From assembly GCF_014640815.1 (NCBI RefSeq), contig NZ_BMHM01000001.1, forward strand, positions 682,001-746,000: DNA of 64,000 nucleotides, read 5' to 3'. This DNA comes from Vreelandella lutescens. GTDB lineage: Bacteria; Pseudomonadota; Gammaproteobacteria; Pseudomonadales; Halomonadaceae. Made by a program: the position numbers and the translations under genes. Of the stretch, positions 10,052 through 20,300 are shown in pieces (within the stretch, counting starts at the first letter, position 1; every line of letters begins with the position of its first letter). The notes under the pieces were generated by a model, which ran no database searches, was not told the DNA's origin, and saw only the letters and a program-made list of their open reading frames with translations.

Positions 10052-11179
10052 TTGGCGATCCCTACAGTAGACCCCGCACGCTACGACGAACAGCTGGCTG
10101 AGAAGCAAGCCTACGTAGAGAACACCTTTGCAGCGTTTGATACGCCTGCACTTGAAGTGTACCCCTCGCCCCCCAGTCATTATCGCCAGCGCTGCGAGTT
10201 TCGGATTTGGCATGAGGAGGACGACCTCTTTTATGCCATGTTTGAGGTCGACCCGGAAAACTCCAAAAACAAGCGAGTGATTCGCTTAGATCAGTTTCCG
10301 GTGGCCAGCGCCCACATCAATGAACTCATGCCCAAACTGCGCGACGCTTTTCTTGCCAGCGACGAGTTGCGCCGCCGCCTGTTCCAGGTGGAGTTTTTAA
10401 CCACGCTCTCGGGGCAAGCACTGGTTACGCTGATTTATCACCGCCCGCTGGGCGACGCGTGGGAAGCCGAAGCCCGCGCCCTGGAAAAAGCCCTAGATAT
10501 CATGATCATTGGTCGCTCGCGTAAGCAGCGCCTGGTGTTGACTCAGGATCACGTGTGGGAGCGGCTCACGGTGGATGGACGCACGCTGCACTACCAGCAG
10601 GTAGAAAACAGCTTTACCCAGCCCAACGCCCACATTTGCCAAACCATGCTGAGCTGGGCCAAAGAAGCCACGCAAGGCCGCCAAGCAGAAGATCTGGTGG
10701 AGCTTTACTGTGGCAACGGCAACTTCACGATTGCCTTGGCTGAGAACTTCCGCCGTGTGCTGGCCACCGAGATTTCACGTACCTCCGTTGCCAGCGCCAA
10801 CGTTAACCTTGAAGCCAACGGCGTGACCAATGCCCACGTGGCGCGTATGTCGGCGGAAGAGTTTGCACTGGCGCTGAAAGGGGAAAAAGAGGGTCGCCGC
10901 GTGGCGGAAATGGCGTTAGACGAGTATGAATTTTCGACGGTGCTAGTCGACCCGCCCAGAGCAGGGCTAGACGAGCAAAGCTGCCATCAAATCAGCGAAT
11001 ACGCTCAAATCGTCTATATTTCATGCAACCCGGCCACGCTTGCCGAGAACCTAACGCTACTGACCAAGACCCACGACATTGAACGTTTTGCGCTATTTGA
11101 TCAGTTCCCGTTTACTCACCACTGTGAGTGTGGCGTATTGCTGACCCGTCGGTCGCCACAAGTGGCCTCACAAAGCTGA
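10052..11179 (+). CDS. trmA: tRNA (uracil-5-)-methyltransferase
   Basis: TrmA uses S-adenosylmethionine to make 5-methyluridine at position 54 of the tRNA T-loop. The 375-residue protein starts at a TTG (10052) behind GAGGAG. It carries the SAM motif VELYCGNGNFTIALA, the VDPPRAGLDE motif, the catalytic cysteine in YISCNPATLAENL and the C-terminal DQFPFTHHCECGVLL, all typical of TrmA rather than the iron-sulfur-containing RlmD. It follows murI. Confidence 0.97.
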   Translation: MAIPTVDPARYDEQLAEKQAYVENTFAAFDTPALEVYPSPPSHYRQRCEFRIWHEEDDLFYAMFEVDPENSKNKRVIRLDQFPVASAHINELMPKLRDAFLASDELRRRLFQVEFLTTLSGQALVTLIYHRPLGDAWEAEARALEKALDIMIIGRSRKQRLVLTQDHVWERLTVDGRTLHYQQVENSFTQPNAHICQTMLSWAKEATQGRQAEDLVELYCGNGNFTIALAENFRRVLATEISRTSVASANVNLEANGVTNAHVARMSAEEFALALKGEKEGRRVAEMALDEYEFSTVLVDPPRAGLDEQSCHQISEYAQIVYISCNPATLAENLTLLTKTHDIERFALFDQFPFTHHCECGVLLTRRSPQVASQS

Positions 11180-11356
11180 TACGCTGAACTTGTCAATAGT
11201 GCTTATGATGCACAAGCGGCATACACCATGAATAACCTGTCAGATGGTTAGGGTGGCGGTCCTGGGTAGCGTAAGCTAACAGGTAGAGTGGCCTAAAGGC
11301 CTATTGTCCTTCGTTTTTTTGGCCTATGTAGTGGCCCCAGGCAGTCGAGGTGATGG

Positions 11357-14300
11357 ATGCATTACGTTGCGATTGAAGAGAGTCGGCGGGATCTTTTAAA
11401 GCAGCTACAAGAGCGATTGGAAGCGCGACTGGAGCCAGCACGGGCAGCCGCCATTGAAGCCTTTGCGCGCCACTTTTACGCCACGGTACCGGTGGAAGAC
11501 CTGGTAGACCGTCGGTTGGACGACCTTTACGGCGCGACGCTGTCTATCTGGCAGTTTTTACAGCACCATGATGCCCAAAGCCCCAAAGTGCGTATTTTTA
11601 ACCCGGACTTTGAAGAGCACGGCTGGCAGTCCACCCACACCTTTGTGGCCGTGCTGCACGAAGATATGCCGTTTTTGGTAGATTCCGTACGCATTGAGCT
11701 CAACCGTCGCGGTCTCACGGTTCACGCTATTCAAAACGCCGTCTTCGCTGTGGCGCGTGATCAGCAGCATCAGCTCAGCGCGCTGGCGTCCCCCAAAGAT
11801 GAAAACGCGCCGGACGCCCGTGAATCGCTCATCGTGATTGAGGTAGACCGCCACACTGACGCCGAATCACTGGCGAAAATTGAGCGCAATCTTCACGAAG
11901 TGCTGCGTGATGTGCGCACCGCCGTCGGCGATTTTGACGCCATGTGCGGGCAAATTACCTCCGCCATTCAAGAGCTGGAAAAAAACTGCCCGCCGCAAAT
12001 CGACCCGGATGACCACGAAGAAGCCATCGCGTTTCTGGAGTGGCTGCTGAAGGACAACTTCACCTTCCTAGGCTACGACGAGTACCTGCTGGAAGGTAAC
12101 GAGCTGCAGCGCGACCCTAACAGCGTGCTGGGCGTGTTCCGGCTGGATCAGCCGCGCTACCGCGAGCGTATCCGCACCGAAGAGGGTATCGACGAGCACG
12201 ACGACTACGTGCTGGTGCCGCAACTGCTCTCGTTTGCCAAAAGCGCCCACCACTCCCGCGTGCATCGCCCCACCTACCCGGACTACATCACCGTTGATCG
12301 CTACGACGATGATGGCAATGTGATCGGCGAGCGTCGCTTCTTTGGCCTGTTTACGGCCACGGTCTACAACGAGTCGCCGCGCAATATTCCGCTGCTGCGC
12401 CGCAAGCTCAAAGCCGTGATGGACATCGCTGGCTTTAACCCCCAGGGCCACAACGGCAAGCAGCTGCTGCAGGTGCTGGAAGTGTACCCCCGTGACGATC
12501 TGTTCCAGATCAGCACGGAATCCTTGGCCAGCACCTCGCTGGGTATCCTGAATATTCGCGAGCGCCGTCAGGTGCGCCTGTTTATTCGCGCGGATGTCAG
12601 CGGTAAGTTCTACTCCTGCTTGGTGTTTGTACCGCGTGATGTGTTCTCTACCGACCTGCGTCAGCGCATTCAGGGCATGCTGTGCGACGAGTTGGACGCC
12701 CATTTTGGTGACTTCAACACCTACTTGTCTGAGTCAGTGCTGGCGCGCATTCAGCTAATCCTGCGCTTCAACGGCGACGCCCCCAGCCAGTACGATCTAA
12801 AGCGCCTGGAGAGCAAGGTAGCCCGCTTAGCCCGCAGCTGGCGCGACGACCTGCAGGCGGCGATGATCGACGGCTTCGGCGAAGAGCGTGCGAACCACCT
12901 GATCGATCAGTTCCACGATGCGTTTTCAGCCAGCTACCGGGAAGATTTCAACGCCCGCACGGCGGTGTTCGATGTCCAGCATCTGCTGAATCTGGATAAC
13001 GGCGACGATCTGTCGCTGTCGCTCTACCGCCCGCTGGAAGAGCAGGCGGGTGGCATGAACCTGAAGCTGTTCCACCGCGAGTCGCAAATTCCGCTCTCTG
13101 ATGTGCTGCCGATGATGGAAAATCTCGGCCTGCGCGTGATTGGCGAGCGCCCCTACGATATCAATGCGCCGCAGCAGCGCTACTGGATTCACGACTTTGA
13201 GCTGGAACACAGCCGCGAAGGCGTCAACCTGAGCGAAATGCGTGACACCTTCAGCGAAGCGTTCAAGCGCATTTGGGCAGGCGAGGCCGATAACGACGCC
13301 TTTAACCGGCTGATTATCGGTGCTGGCCTGGACTGGCGCGAAGTCGCCATGCTGCGCGGCTATGCTCGCTATTTGAAGCAGATTCGCTTCGGCATGTCCC
13401 AGGACTATATCGCTGCGACGTTGGCTAACTACCCAGCCATTACTCAAACCCTGGTAGAGCTGTTCCGCTTACGTTTCGACCCGGCCCAGCAGCCCAGCAG
13501 CGTCGATGAGTGCCTTGCCAGCCTGAACGAGCATCTGGAAGGCGTTGCCAGTCTGAACGACGACCAGCTGCTGCGTCGCTTTATGGAGCTGATCCAAGCG
13601 ACCCTGCGCACCAACTACTACCAGAAAACCGACGATGGCCGCTTTAAGGATTACATCTCCTACAAGCTTGAACCGTCGAAAGTAACGGGTATGCCTAAAC
13701 CGCGCCCGGCGTTTGAGATATTTGTCTGCTCGCCGCGTGTCGAAGGCGTTCACCTGCGCGGTGGTAAAGTGGCGCGTGGTGGCCTGCGCTGGTCGGATCG
13801 TCTTGAAGATTTCCGTACCGAAGTGCTGGGCCTCGTCAAAGCGCAGCAGGTGAAAAATGCGGTCATCGTGCCGGTCGGTGCGAAGGGCGGCTTTGTGTGT
13901 AAACGCATGCCGGAAAATGCCGACCGCGAAACCCAGCAGAAAGAAGGCATCGCGTGCTACCAAATCTTCATTCGCGCGCTGCTGGATGTCACCGATAACC
14001 TCGTGGGTGGCGAGGTAGTACCGCCGCAAAACGTGGTGCGTCACGATGAAGATGACACCTACTTAGTGGTTGCCGCGGATAAAGGCACCGCGACCTTCTC
14101 CGATATCGCCAACGCGATTTCCGTAGAGTATGGCCACTGGCTGGGCGACGCCTTTGCCTCAGGCGGCGCAAACGGCTACGACCATAAGAAGATGGCGATT
14201 ACGGCCCGCGGTGCCTGGGAATCCGTGAAGCGTCACTTCAAAAATCTGGACGTGAATACCCAAGAAGACCTGTTCACCGTAGTGGGTGTGGGTGATATGG

Positions 14301-16180
14301 CGGGTGACGTGTTCGGTAACGGCATGCTGCTCTCCGACAAGATCCAGCTGGTCGGTGCGTTTAACCACATGCACATCTTTGTCGACCCGAACCCCGATGC
14401 GGCTGCGGCCTTTGCCGAGCGTAAGCGCTTGTTTGATCTTCCGCGTTCTAGCTGGGAAGACTACAGCAGCGAGCTGATCTCCCAGGGCGGCGGTGTCTTT
14501 AACCGTAGCGCTAAGTCGATCACCATCACGCCAGAAATGCAGCAGGTGTTTGGTATCGAAGAAGCCCGCCTGTCGCCCAACGATCTGATTCGCGCCATGC
14601 TCAAGGCGAAGGTAGATCTCATTTGGAACGGCGGTATCGGCACCTACGTGAAAAGCTCTGAAGAGACCGACGCGGACGTGGGCGATAAAGCCAACGACGC
14701 GCTGCGCATTAACGGTAAGGAGCTTAACTGCCGCGTGGTCGGCGAGGGCGGCAACCTGGGCCTGACCCAGCGTGGCCGGATGGAGGCCGCTGCCAATGGC
14801 GTGCGTGTTTACACCGACTTTATCGATAACGCAGGCGGCGTGAACTGCTCTGACCACGAGGTCAATATCAAGATCTTGATCGATGAAGTGGTCAAGCGTG
14901 GCGATATGACCGACAAGCAGCGCAACCAGCTGCTGGCCGACATGACCGAAGAGGTCGCCGACCTGGTCATTCTGGATAACTACCGTCAGACCCAGGCGCT
15001 GGATCTATCGGAAATCCTGTCTCACCATGGCATGGGGCCGTTCCGCCGCTTTATCAGCGAGCTGGAGTCTGCCGGTCAAATCGACCGCGAGCTGGAGTTC
15101 CTGCCTGCCGATGACGTGCTGAAAGAGCGTGCCAGCAACAACCAGGGCATGCATCTGCCGGAGCTGTCGGTACTGATCTCCTACGCCAAGAGCACCCTGA
15201 AGGGCGATCTGATCAACTCCGACGTGCCGGATGATCTCTATATTCACCGTCACCTGGAGCGCCTGTTCCCAGCCGTGCTCACCGAGCGCTATCAGACCGA
15301 GATGTACGACCACCGCCTGAAGCGGGAAATTGTGGCAACGCAGGTGGCTAACGACCTCGTTGATCACATGGGGATCGTGTTCGTACGCCGCTTGATGGAT
15401 TCAACCGGTGCTGGCCGAGCCGACATTGCCCGCGCTTATGTGGTGGCCCGGGATGCCTTCAACCTGACCGATTTGTGGGCGCAGATCGAGGCGCTGGATA
15501 ACCAAGTGCCCAGTCGCGTGCAGTACTCCATGATGCTGGACCTGATGCGCATGATTCGTCGTGCAACGCGCTGGTTCCTGCGTCAGCATCTGGGATTAAC
15601 GACCCAAGATACCATCGAGTACTTCGGCCCGCGCTTGGCGCAGCTGCAAGAGAGTATTGGCGAGCTGCTGAGCGGTGAAGAGCAGGCGGCATGGCGCAAG
15701 CGCTGCGACGAGCTGCAAGCTGCAGGTGTGCCAGAAGCACTGGCTGCCACCGTGGCTGCGGCACCGAGCCTCTACGCTGGGTTGGGCATTATTCAAGCGG
15801 CACGCATCACCAACGAGAAGCCCCAGCGGGTCGCCGAGGTGTTCTACGAAATCGGCAGCCGCCTGGAGCTTCCTTGGATGATCCAGCAGGTCACGCACCT
15901 GGAAGTGCGCGACTCCTGGCAGGCCCAGGCACGGGAAACCTTCCGCGATGATATCGACCGCCAGCAGCTGGCGCTGACGACAAGCGTCCTGAAGCTGGAG
16001 GCGGGCAGCCGCGACACCCAGGAGCGGGTGGCCCAGTGGTTGGAGCAGCACGCTGAGCTGCACCGCCGCTGGTGCCGCTTGATCGACGAAGTGCGTGGCG
16101 GAAGTGAAGGCGGATTCGCACTGTTTGCCGTCGCGGTTCGTGAGCTGGTCGATCTAGCGGAGAGCGATAGCGAAGCATAA
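11357..16180 (+). CDS. gdhB: NAD-specific glutamate dehydrogenase, 180-kDa class
   Basis: A 1607-residue large NAD-dependent glutamate dehydrogenase that oxidatively deaminates glutamate to 2-oxoglutarate in catabolism. The long N-terminal half holds ACT-like regulatory modules. The catalytic part shows GGLRWSDRLEDFRTEVLGL (~805), the active-site lysine in VPVGAKGGFV (~845), GVGDMAGDVFGNGML, and the nucleotide-binding stretch VVGEGGNLGLTQRGR (~1127) followed by DNAGGVNCSDHEVNIKI. The length fits Pseudomonas GdhB-type enzymes. GAGGTG precedes the ATG. Monocistronic, with a strong terminator directly downstream. Codon use is uniformly GC-rich, as for a highly expressed core gene. Confidence 0.97.
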   Translation: MHYVAIEESRRDLLKQLQERLEARLEPARAAAIEAFARHFYATVPVEDLVDRRLDDLYGATLSIWQFLQHHDAQSPKVRIFNPDFEEHGWQSTHTFVAVLHEDMPFLVDSVRIELNRRGLTVHAIQNAVFAVARDQQHQLSALASPKDENAPDARESLIVIEVDRHTDAESLAKIERNLHEVLRDVRTAVGDFDAMCGQITSAIQELEKNCPPQIDPDDHEEAIAFLEWLLKDNFTFLGYDEYLLEGNELQRDPNSVLGVFRLDQPRYRERIRTEEGIDEHDDYVLVPQLLSFAKSAHHSRVHRPTYPDYITVDRYDDDGNVIGERRFFGLFTATVYNESPRNIPLLRRKLKAVMDIAGFNPQGHNGKQLLQVLEVYPRDDLFQISTESLASTSLGILNIRERRQVRLFIRADVSGKFYSCLVFVPRDVFSTDLRQRIQGMLCDELDAHFGDFNTYLSESVLARIQLILRFNGDAPSQYDLKRLESKVARLARSWRDDLQAAMIDGFGEERANHLIDQFHDAFSASYREDFNARTAVFDVQHLLNLDNGDDLSLSLYRPLEEQAGGMNLKLFHRESQIPLSDVLPMMENLGLRVIGERPYDINAPQQRYWIHDFELEHSREGVNLSEMRDTFSEAFKRIWAGEADNDAFNRLIIGAGLDWREVAMLRGYARYLKQIRFGMSQDYIAATLANYPAITQTLVELFRLRFDPAQQPSSVDECLASLNEHLEGVASLNDDQLLRRFMELIQATLRTNYYQKTDDGRFKDYISYKLEPSKVTGMPKPRPAFEIFVCSPRVEGVHLRGGKVARGGLRWSDRLEDFRTEVLGLVKAQQVKNAVIVPVGAKGGFVCKRMPENADRETQQKEGIACYQIFIRALLDVTDNLVGGEVVPPQNVVRHDEDDTYLVVAADKGTATFSDIANAISVEYGHWLGDAFASGGANGYDHKKMAITARGAWESVKRHFKNLDVNTQEDLFTVVGVGDMAGDVFGNGMLLSDKIQLVGAFNHMHIFVDPNPDAAAAFAERKRLFDLPRSSWEDYSSELISQGGGVFNRSAKSITITPEMQQVFGIEEARLSPNDLIRAMLKAKVDLIWNGGIGTYVKSSEETDADVGDKANDALRINGKELNCRVVGEGGNLGLTQRGRMEAAANGVRVYTDFIDNAGGVNCSDHEVNIKILIDEVVKRGDMTDKQRNQLLADMTEEVADLVILDNYRQTQALDLSEILSHHGMGPFRRFISELESAGQIDRELEFLPADDVLKERASNNQGMHLPELSVLISYAKSTLKGDLINSDVPDDLYIHRHLERLFPAVLTERYQTEMYDHRLKREIVATQVANDLVDHMGIVFVRRLMDSTGAGRADIARAYVVARDAFNLTDLWAQIEALDNQVPSRVQYSMMLDLMRMIRRATRWFLRQHLGLTTQDTIEYFGPRLAQLQESIGELLSGEEQAAWRKRCDELQAAGVPEALAATVAAAPSLYAGLGIIQAARITNEKPQRVAEVFYEIGSRLELPWMIQQVTHLEVRDSWQAQARETFRDDIDRQQLALTTSVLKLEAGSRDTQERVAQWLEQHAELHRRWCRLIDEVRGGSEGGFALFAVAVRELVDLAESDSEA

Positions 16181-16219
16181 GCCCTGACGGGGTCTATGAG
16201 AAAAGCAGCGTTCTAGGCG

Positions 16220-16257
16220 AAAAGCCGCGCCCTGGGAGACCAGGGCGCGGCTTTTTT
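16220..16257 (+). terminator. Strong intrinsic terminator of gdhB
   Basis: A perfect 15-bp stem (16221-16235 with 16240-16254, the last pairs being A-T) with a GAGA loop is followed by a T-run. It lies 40 nt after the gdhB stop. Confidence 0.92.
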
Positions 16258-16335
16258 CATCCTGCGAAGCGGGGGCGATGTGCGCTATACTGCGCCCGCC
16301 CCGCACTTTGCCCACCGTTCAGGAGAGTCTCGCTG

Positions 16336-17352
16336 ATGTACCCAATTGCCCGCTCACTGCTGTTTCGCCTAGATCCGGAAACGACCCATGGCATGGCGCT
16401 GAACGCGCTGGACGCGCTGCACAAGGTGGGCGGCATTAAGCGCGTGTACGGCGAGCCGGTGAGTGACCCTGTCGAACTCATGGGGCTGCGTTTTCCTAAC
16501 CGGGTCGGGCTGGCTGCCGGACTGGATAAAAACGCCGACCACCTCGATGCCCTAGGCGAGCTAGGGTTTGGCTTTGTAGAAGTGGGCACTGTGACCCCTA
16601 AAGCACAGCCGGGTAATCCTAAGCCTCGCTTATTCCGCCTAGCCGGGCACGAGGCGATCATCAACCGCTTTGGGTTTAACAACAAAGGGGTGGAGCATCT
16701 TGTTGCCCAGGTTAAAAAGCGTCACTACAACGGCATTGTGGGCATCAATATCGGCAAAAACTTAACCACCTCGGTTGAGCATGCGCTGGATGATTATCTG
16801 GCCTGCCTCAACGCGGTGCACGGCGCGGCGGACTATATTGCGGTGAATATCTCCTCACCCAACACGCCAGGGCTGCGTACGCTGCAGTTTGGCGAACAGT
16901 TAGACGCGCTGTTAGGCCCCATTCGTGCTCAAAGCCGCAAGCTGGATGCCCAAGCAGGCCGCAACGTGCCGCTGCTGGTCAAAATTGCGCCGGACATGAG
17001 CGAAGAGGAAGTGGCGTTAGTGGCAGGCAGCATTGCCCGTAACGAGCTGGATGGCGTGATTGCCACCAATACCACCGTTTCCCGCGAGGCCGTGAGCGAT
17101 GACCCCCAGGCTCAAGAAGCGGGCGGGCTTTCCGGCAAGCCGGTGTTTGAAGCATCCAATACGGTGATTCGTCTGCTGCGCTCGCATCTTCCCACGCTGC
17201 CGATTATCGGGGTAGGCGGTATTGATAGCGGTGAAGCGGCGAAGACGAAAATAGCTGCCGGGGCTGATCTGGTACAGCTGTATTCAGGCTTGATCTACCA
17301 AGGTCCAGCACTGGTGCGGCAGTGTGCCAACGCGCTAAAGCAGGGTAACTGA
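16336..17352 (+). CDS. pyrD: Dihydroorotate dehydrogenase (quinone), class 2
   Basis: PyrD oxidises dihydroorotate to orotate in pyrimidine synthesis, passing electrons to membrane quinone. The 338-residue protein has the class-2 N-terminal helical extension (MYPIARSLLFRLDPETTHGMAL), FMN-barrel segments VGLAAGLDKNADHLDALG, INISSPNTPGLR (catalytic Ser region) and the phosphate-binding IGVGGIDSGEAAKTKIAAGA near the C terminus. CAGGAGAG lies 9 nt before the ATG. It stands alone between the gdhB terminator and the convergent rmf gene. Confidence 0.97.
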   Translation: MYPIARSLLFRLDPETTHGMALNALDALHKVGGIKRVYGEPVSDPVELMGLRFPNRVGLAAGLDKNADHLDALGELGFGFVEVGTVTPKAQPGNPKPRLFRLAGHEAIINRFGFNNKGVEHLVAQVKKRHYNGIVGINIGKNLTTSVEHALDDYLACLNAVHGAADYIAVNISSPNTPGLRTLQFGEQLDALLGPIRAQSRKLDAQAGRNVPLLVKIAPDMSEEEVALVAGSIARNELDGVIATNTTVSREAVSDDPQAQEAGGLSGKPVFEASNTVIRLLRSHLPTLPIIGVGGIDSGEAAKTKIAAGADLVQLYSGLIYQGPALVRQCANALKQGN

Positions 17353-17391
17353 GCGGCAAGCTGAGACGGTAAGTGGAAACGTTACGTCGAA

Positions 17392-17420
17392 GCAATAAAA
17401 AGCCCGCTTGGCAGCGGGCT
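17392..17420 (-). terminator. Intrinsic terminator of rmf, possibly bidirectional
   Basis: A perfect 7-bp GC stem (17401-17407 with 17414-17420) sits between convergent pyrD and rmf. On the minus strand it is followed by TTTTTATT, giving a good rmf terminator; on the plus strand the trailing CCGTTCTCC is a poor tail for pyrD. Confidence 0.8.
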
Positions 17421-17455
17421 CCGTTCTCCAAATGTTTAAGTAAAAGGTAAACTAA

Positions 17456-17665
17456 CTAGGTCATGACCATGGGGTTTTTGTGGATACCGGAAACGCCGGT
17501 CATCCCATCCCATTGATCGCCGCGACCTTCACGCCAACCACTCATCCAATATTCGCGTAAATTGACATCTTGACTGGGACAATCATCACGAGAGCGACCC
17601 GTAATGCCCGCTTTATAGCCGTGAACATAAGCCCGTTGGAAGCGATCACGTTTTTGTCGTTTCAT
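17456..17665 (-). CDS. rmf: Ribosome modulation factor
   Basis: RMF dimerises 70S ribosomes into inactive 100S particles in stationary phase or under stress. The 69-residue basic protein matches the family over its length (MKRQKRDRFQRAYVHGYKAG, GRSRDDCP, REYWMSGWREGR). AGAGG lies seven bases before the ATG. It is a solitary gene with its own terminator and a long upstream region (17666-18055), as expected for a growth-phase-regulated gene. Confidence 0.95.
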   Translation of the reverse strand: MKRQKRDRFQRAYVHGYKAGITGRSRDDCPSQDVNLREYWMSGWREGRGDQWDGMTGVSGIHKNPMVMT

Positions 17666-18055
17666 TGGCTAACCTCTTTGCATGAAAGCCTTTAATAAGA
17701 AACAGGGTACAAGGCAACGTGGTATAAGCATGCCCATAAGGCGCGCTTCACCGACAGTGGCCAACTCTGCTTCGAGAGGTGACTTCAAGTTCAAGAGAGA
17801 GTTGCTGCCTCAGCGCTAATGCCTAGCACTCACGTGCTGAACGGGCGAAGCGGCAAACTCAAACAAGCCATAGGTCGTTACCGGTGTCGTGTAACATGCA
17901 CAATAATGACCTAGACAAGCAACGCATGCGTTTTTAGTAGCTACCCTCTTATTGTTAGACCATGATGGGGTCACTTGTCGACCATCAAATTGTCATAAGA
18001 CGTAAACTCATTTGCCATATATAGGAATAACGCGCGGTTACGCGCGGCGATCACC
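17666..18055. other. Intergenic region between divergent rmf and rlmKL
   Basis: 390 bases without a credible reading frame. It must hold the promoters of rmf (minus) and rlmKL (plus). A TTGTCA at 17990-17995 and an AT-rich TATATA at 18018-18023 are 22 nt apart, too far for a standard sigma70 promoter, so no promoter is called. No RNA gene or repeat was recognised. Confidence 0.5.
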
Positions 18056-20266
18056 ATGACCGAGCTGAGCCAAACTGCACCGCTAAACCTCCTGGCGACC
18101 TGCCCTAAAGGCATAGAAGGCCTGCTGGCGGATGAACTGACAGCCCTGGGTGCCGAACCGGGTAAAACCACTGTGGCGGGGGTCTATTTTTCTGCCGACC
18201 AAGCCACTGCCTACCGAGTATGTTTATGGTCCCGCTTAGCAAACCGCGTTATTTTGCTATTGGCGCGTGAAGCGATGATCGAGACCGCAGAGCAGGTGCG
18301 CGATGTGGTTGCACGCATCTCCTGGAGCCAGCACCTTGCCCCCGGTAAGACGCTGGCCGTGGATTTTCATGGCCGCAGCGACCACATCCGCCATACGCGG
18401 TTTGGCGCGCAGACGGTGAAAGATGGCGTGGTGGATGCGCTTCAGCTGGCTGGTCAAGAACGGCCCAATGTCGATACCAAAACCCCTGACCTGCGTCTGT
18501 ATGCCCACCTGCACCGGGCTAACCTGAGCCTGGGGATTGATCTCTCCGGTGAGAGCCTGCACCGCCGTGGCTACCGCCGCGATGTGGGCCACGCGCCGCT
18601 TAAAGAGAACTTGGCGGCAGCGCTGCTGGTGCGGGCAGGCTGGCCGGAGCGGGCTAAAGCGGGCGAGCCACTAATTGACCCGCTATGCGGTGCGGGTACG
18701 CTGTTGATTGAAGCGGCGCTGATGGCCGCCGACCAAGCCCCTAACCTGAACCGCGAGCGGTTTGGCTTCCACGGCTGGGCAGGCCATCAAGACGCCGTGT
18801 GGAGTGAATTAAAACGCGAAGCTGAAGCACGCGCCTCGATTGGTCGCAAACGCTGCAAAACGGAACTGCTGGGCTTTGATCAAAGCCCAGCAGCGCTGAC
18901 TGCCGCGAAATCTAACGCCATGCGGGCGGGCATCCCTGCGCTGATAACGCTTCACGGCCAGAGCCTTGCCCAGCTGACCCGGCCAGAGGCCCTGACCGCC
19001 GAGCAGGGGCTATTGATCACCAACCCGCCCTACGGCGAGCGCTTGGGTGAGCTGCCTGAACTGGTGCGGCTTTACGCCCAGCTCGGTGAAAAAGCCAAGG
19101 CGCTGTTCCCCGGCTGGACGCTGGCGATGTTTACCGGCAACCCGGATCTTGGCCATCGCCTAGGCCTACGTGCCCACAAGCAGTACGCGCTGAAAAACGG
19201 CGCGCTGGATGCCAAACTGCTGCTGATGGAGATTGGCAGTGCCCGCCCTGCGCCCCAGCAGAGCGGTGAGCCGTCAGAAGCGGGCATGGCGCATCAGGAA
19301 AACAGTACTGCAAAACCGGCGGTGTCGGAAAATGCGCAGATGTTTGCCAATCGTCTAGCAAAAAACCTGAAACGCCTGAAAAAATGGCTGAAGCAGAGCG
19401 GTGAGACCTGCTACCGCATTTACGATGCCGATATGCCGGAATACGCGCTGGCGGTGGATCGTTACGGCGACCGCGTGCATGTTCAGGAGTACGCCGCGCC
19501 CAGCTCTATTAATCCGGCGCAGGCGCAAAAACGGCTGTTTGATGCCCTGGAAGTGCTGCCCGAGGCGCTGGGGGTCGACCCCAGCAAGATTTACGTCAAA
19601 CGCCGTGAGCGCCAAACCGGTACTGCCCAGTACCAAAAGCGCGAAGCCAGCGGCGAGCGTTTTGAAGTGCAGGAGGGCAGTGCACGGCTATGGGTCAACC
19701 TGCGCGATTACTTGGATACTGGCCTGTTTCTGGATCACCGTCCGGTACGCCGAATGCTGGGCGAGATGGCCAGCGGCAAACGCTTCCTCAATCTGTTCTG
19801 CTACACCGCAACGGCCACCGTGCAAGCCGCCCTAGGCGGGGCCAGCGACAGCGTTAGCGTGGATATGTCCAACACCTACTTAGAGTGGGCGCGGGACAAC
19901 TTTGCGCTCAACAAGCTCGACCCCAGGCTTCACCGCGTGGTGCGCGATGACTGCTTCCGCTGGCTGGAAACCGCCAACGCGCAGTTTGATTTGATCTTTA
20001 TGGACCCGCCAACCTTCTCGAACTCGAAGAAGATGCGCGACACGCTGGATGTGCAGCGCGACCACCCGCGCTTAGTGGAACTGGCCATGGCCCGCCTGGC
20101 CCCCGGCGGTACGCTGGTGTTCTCCAACAACCAGCGGCGCTTTAAGCTGGATGAAGCGCTGAGCGAGCGCTACGCGGTAGAGGAGATCACCACGCGCACC
20201 TTCGACCCGGATTTCCAGCGGCGCACCAATCTGCACCACGTGTTTTTGCTGCGCCACACGTCATGA
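18056..20266 (+). CDS. rlmKL: Bifunctional 23S rRNA methyltransferase RlmKL (m2G2445 / m7G2069)
   Basis: A 736-residue fusion of two SAM-dependent rRNA methyltransferases, slightly longer than the E. coli enzyme (702). The N-terminal half (RlmL) has a THUMP domain then DPLCGAGTLLIEAALMAAD and the catalytic TNPPYGERLGE. The C-terminal half (RlmK) has FLNLFCYTATATVQAALGGA and DLIFMDPPTFSNSKKM, with FSNNQRRFKLDE near the end. A Gln/Glu-rich stretch around residues 400-430 is the interdomain linker. The enzyme acts on the 50S precursor. The ribosome binding site is weak. Confidence 0.97.
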   Translation: MTELSQTAPLNLLATCPKGIEGLLADELTALGAEPGKTTVAGVYFSADQATAYRVCLWSRLANRVILLLAREAMIETAEQVRDVVARISWSQHLAPGKTLAVDFHGRSDHIRHTRFGAQTVKDGVVDALQLAGQERPNVDTKTPDLRLYAHLHRANLSLGIDLSGESLHRRGYRRDVGHAPLKENLAAALLVRAGWPERAKAGEPLIDPLCGAGTLLIEAALMAADQAPNLNRERFGFHGWAGHQDAVWSELKREAEARASIGRKRCKTELLGFDQSPAALTAAKSNAMRAGIPALITLHGQSLAQLTRPEALTAEQGLLITNPPYGERLGELPELVRLYAQLGEKAKALFPGWTLAMFTGNPDLGHRLGLRAHKQYALKNGALDAKLLLMEIGSARPAPQQSGEPSEAGMAHQENSTAKPAVSENAQMFANRLAKNLKRLKKWLKQSGETCYRIYDADMPEYALAVDRYGDRVHVQEYAAPSSINPAQAQKRLFDALEVLPEALGVDPSKIYVKRRERQTGTAQYQKREASGERFEVQEGSARLWVNLRDYLDTGLFLDHRPVRRMLGEMASGKRFLNLFCYTATATVQAALGGASDSVSVDMSNTYLEWARDNFALNKLDPRLHRVVRDDCFRWLETANAQFDLIFMDPPTFSNSKKMRDTLDVQRDHPRLVELAMARLAPGGTLVFSNNQRRFKLDEALSERYAVEEITTRTFDPDFQRRTNLHHVFLLRHTS

Positions 20267-20300
20267 TCTACTCCTCCTGAGCCGATAAAGAGCAAGGGCG

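Noticed and set aside
11270..11330. Hairpin and T-run between trmA and gdhB
   Set aside because: The stem (GGCCT/AGGCC) has only five pairs around a two-base loop and is not stable enough to call, although a TTTTTTT run follows.
12068..12703. Long minus-strand open frame of 211 codons inside gdhB
   Set aside because: It is the antisense shadow of a GC-rich gene with strong codon bias; gdhB motifs run continuously through it. The same holds for similar frames at 14159-14857 and 13469-14044.
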